Below, one piece after another: positions 63,698 through 64,000 of a DNA stretch of 64,000 nucleotides. Each line of letters opens with the position of its first letter. Position 1 is the first letter of the stretch. Source of the stretch: Dyella_A sp049445995. GTDB taxonomy: Bacteria; Pseudomonadota; Gammaproteobacteria; Xanthomonadales; Rhodanobacteraceae. The stretch is taken from NCBI RefSeq assembly GCF_049445995.1, contig NZ_JBMSDZ010000002.1:209311-273310 (forward strand), read 5' to 3'. The notes beneath the pieces are model-generated. The model saw only the letters and a program-made list of their open reading frames with translations. It made no database searches and was not told where the DNA came from. A program made the translations under genes and the position numbers.

Positions 63698-63874
63698 ATG
63701 TACCGCATCGCTCCATCGATCCTTTCCGCCGACTTCGCCCGCCTGGGCGAGGAGGTGCGCGACGTCATCGCCGCCGGCGCCGACTGCTTCGTCGCCGGCT
63801 CGGCGATCTTCGGCCAGCCCGATTACCGCCGGGTGATCGACGCGATGCGCGCCGAACTGGCGCAGGTGCACTGA
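63698..63874 (+). pseudogene. cbbE: Collapsed ribulose-phosphate 3-epimerase (first 29 and last 29 codons joined)
   Basis: The 58-codon frame has the epimerase N-terminus MYRIAPSILSADFARLGEEV fused through AAGAD to the C-terminus CFVAGSAIFGQPDYRRVIDA. Normal epimerases have about 220-230 residues, with AAGAD-like segments both near residue 30 and before FVAGSAIF. The gene has therefore lost everything between these two segments, leaving one copy (63770-63784). Active-site metal ligands and most of the barrel are gone, so the product cannot be an epimerase. It follows cbbS by 86 bases, in the place where such operons carry cbbX and then cbbE. Confidence 0.9.
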
Positions 63875-64000
63875 GAGGGTGTCGACAAAATAATCAGCTT
63901 GCGAGTCTGGTAGCAAGGATACGCGCCTCGACCAGCCAAACCCAAGCCACCGGTGCCCATGACGAACGGTCGTGGTGCGCCATCAGGCGGCGGGCGCGCT
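63875..64000. other. End of window: possible mobile-element boundary
   Basis: After the epimerase relic the sequence changes to GAGGGTGTCGACAAAATAAT, which resembles the terminal bases of some insertion sequences. No transposase frame or paired terminus can be seen before the window ends, so this is only a suggestion. Confidence 0.25.

Noticed and set aside
63605..63916. Minus-strand frame of 103 codons over the epimerase relic, considered as a transposase end
   Set aside because: Most of it is the exact antisense of the relic and it has no transposase motif.

Overview
The window looks like chromosomal DNA of a GC-rich gammaproteobacterium, most likely of the order Lysobacterales (Xanthomonadales) and probably near Rhodanobacteraceae. 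This is inferred from the combination of a str-S10-spc-alpha ribosomal superoperon, FabV enoyl reductase, plant-type class II DAHP synthase, the rng-yhdP-tldD-darP-pmbA order, and a dxr-rseP-bamA-lpxD-fabZ-lpxA-lpxB-rnhB-dnaE-accA run without skp. No 16S gene is present to test it.

Layout. 1-17812: end of fusA, tuf, and the S10, spc and alpha ribosomal operons to rplQ, closed by a clear terminator. A 24-base G run, a terminator and a strong promoter lie between tuf and rpsJ. 17.9-25.6 kb: dsbB, class II DAHP synthase, a collapsed class B3 beta-lactamase, two membrane or periplasmic c-type cytochromes, fabV, a Mug-like glycosylase and a Dph6-like ATP pyrophosphatase. 25.6-37.0 kb: MscS-type channel, rng, yhdP, tldD, a 788-bp stretch with no recognisable gene, darP/DUF1653, pmbA. 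37.0-42.6 kb: a DUF4870 gene broken by an amber codon, a DUF805 gene, ispA, xseB, tilS, a NYN-domain protein and an exported thioredoxin-like protein. 42.6-60.5 kb, all on the minus strand: pyrH, frr, uppS, cdsA, dxr, rseP, bamA, lpxD, fabZ, lpxA, lpxB, rnhB, dnaE, accA. This is an envelope, isoprenoid and replication operon chain read from right to left. 60.6-64.0 kb: divergent cbbR and red-type (form IC) cbbL-cbbS, followed by a 58-codon relic of ribulose-phosphate 3-epimerase.

How the genes work together. The left third is the translation and transcription core. The minus-strand chain supplies undecaprenyl and farnesyl carriers, CDP-diacylglycerol, lipid A, outer-membrane assembly (BamA) and fatty-acid initiation and dehydration. 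The right end is a CO2-fixation module under a LysR regulator. It sits where rpsB-tsf would be expected upstream of pyrH, and it has no cbbX in the usual place.

The most interesting signals are three damaged genes whose lesions can be read in the DNA. The epimerase has collapsed between its two AAGAD-coding segments. A B3 metallo-beta-lactamase has lost its zinc-binding HxHxDH block in frame. A DUF4870 gene has TAG where relatives carry Gln. I found no CRISPR array, no phage genes, no complete insertion sequence and no tRNA or rRNA gene. I did not find a clearly new multi-gene system.
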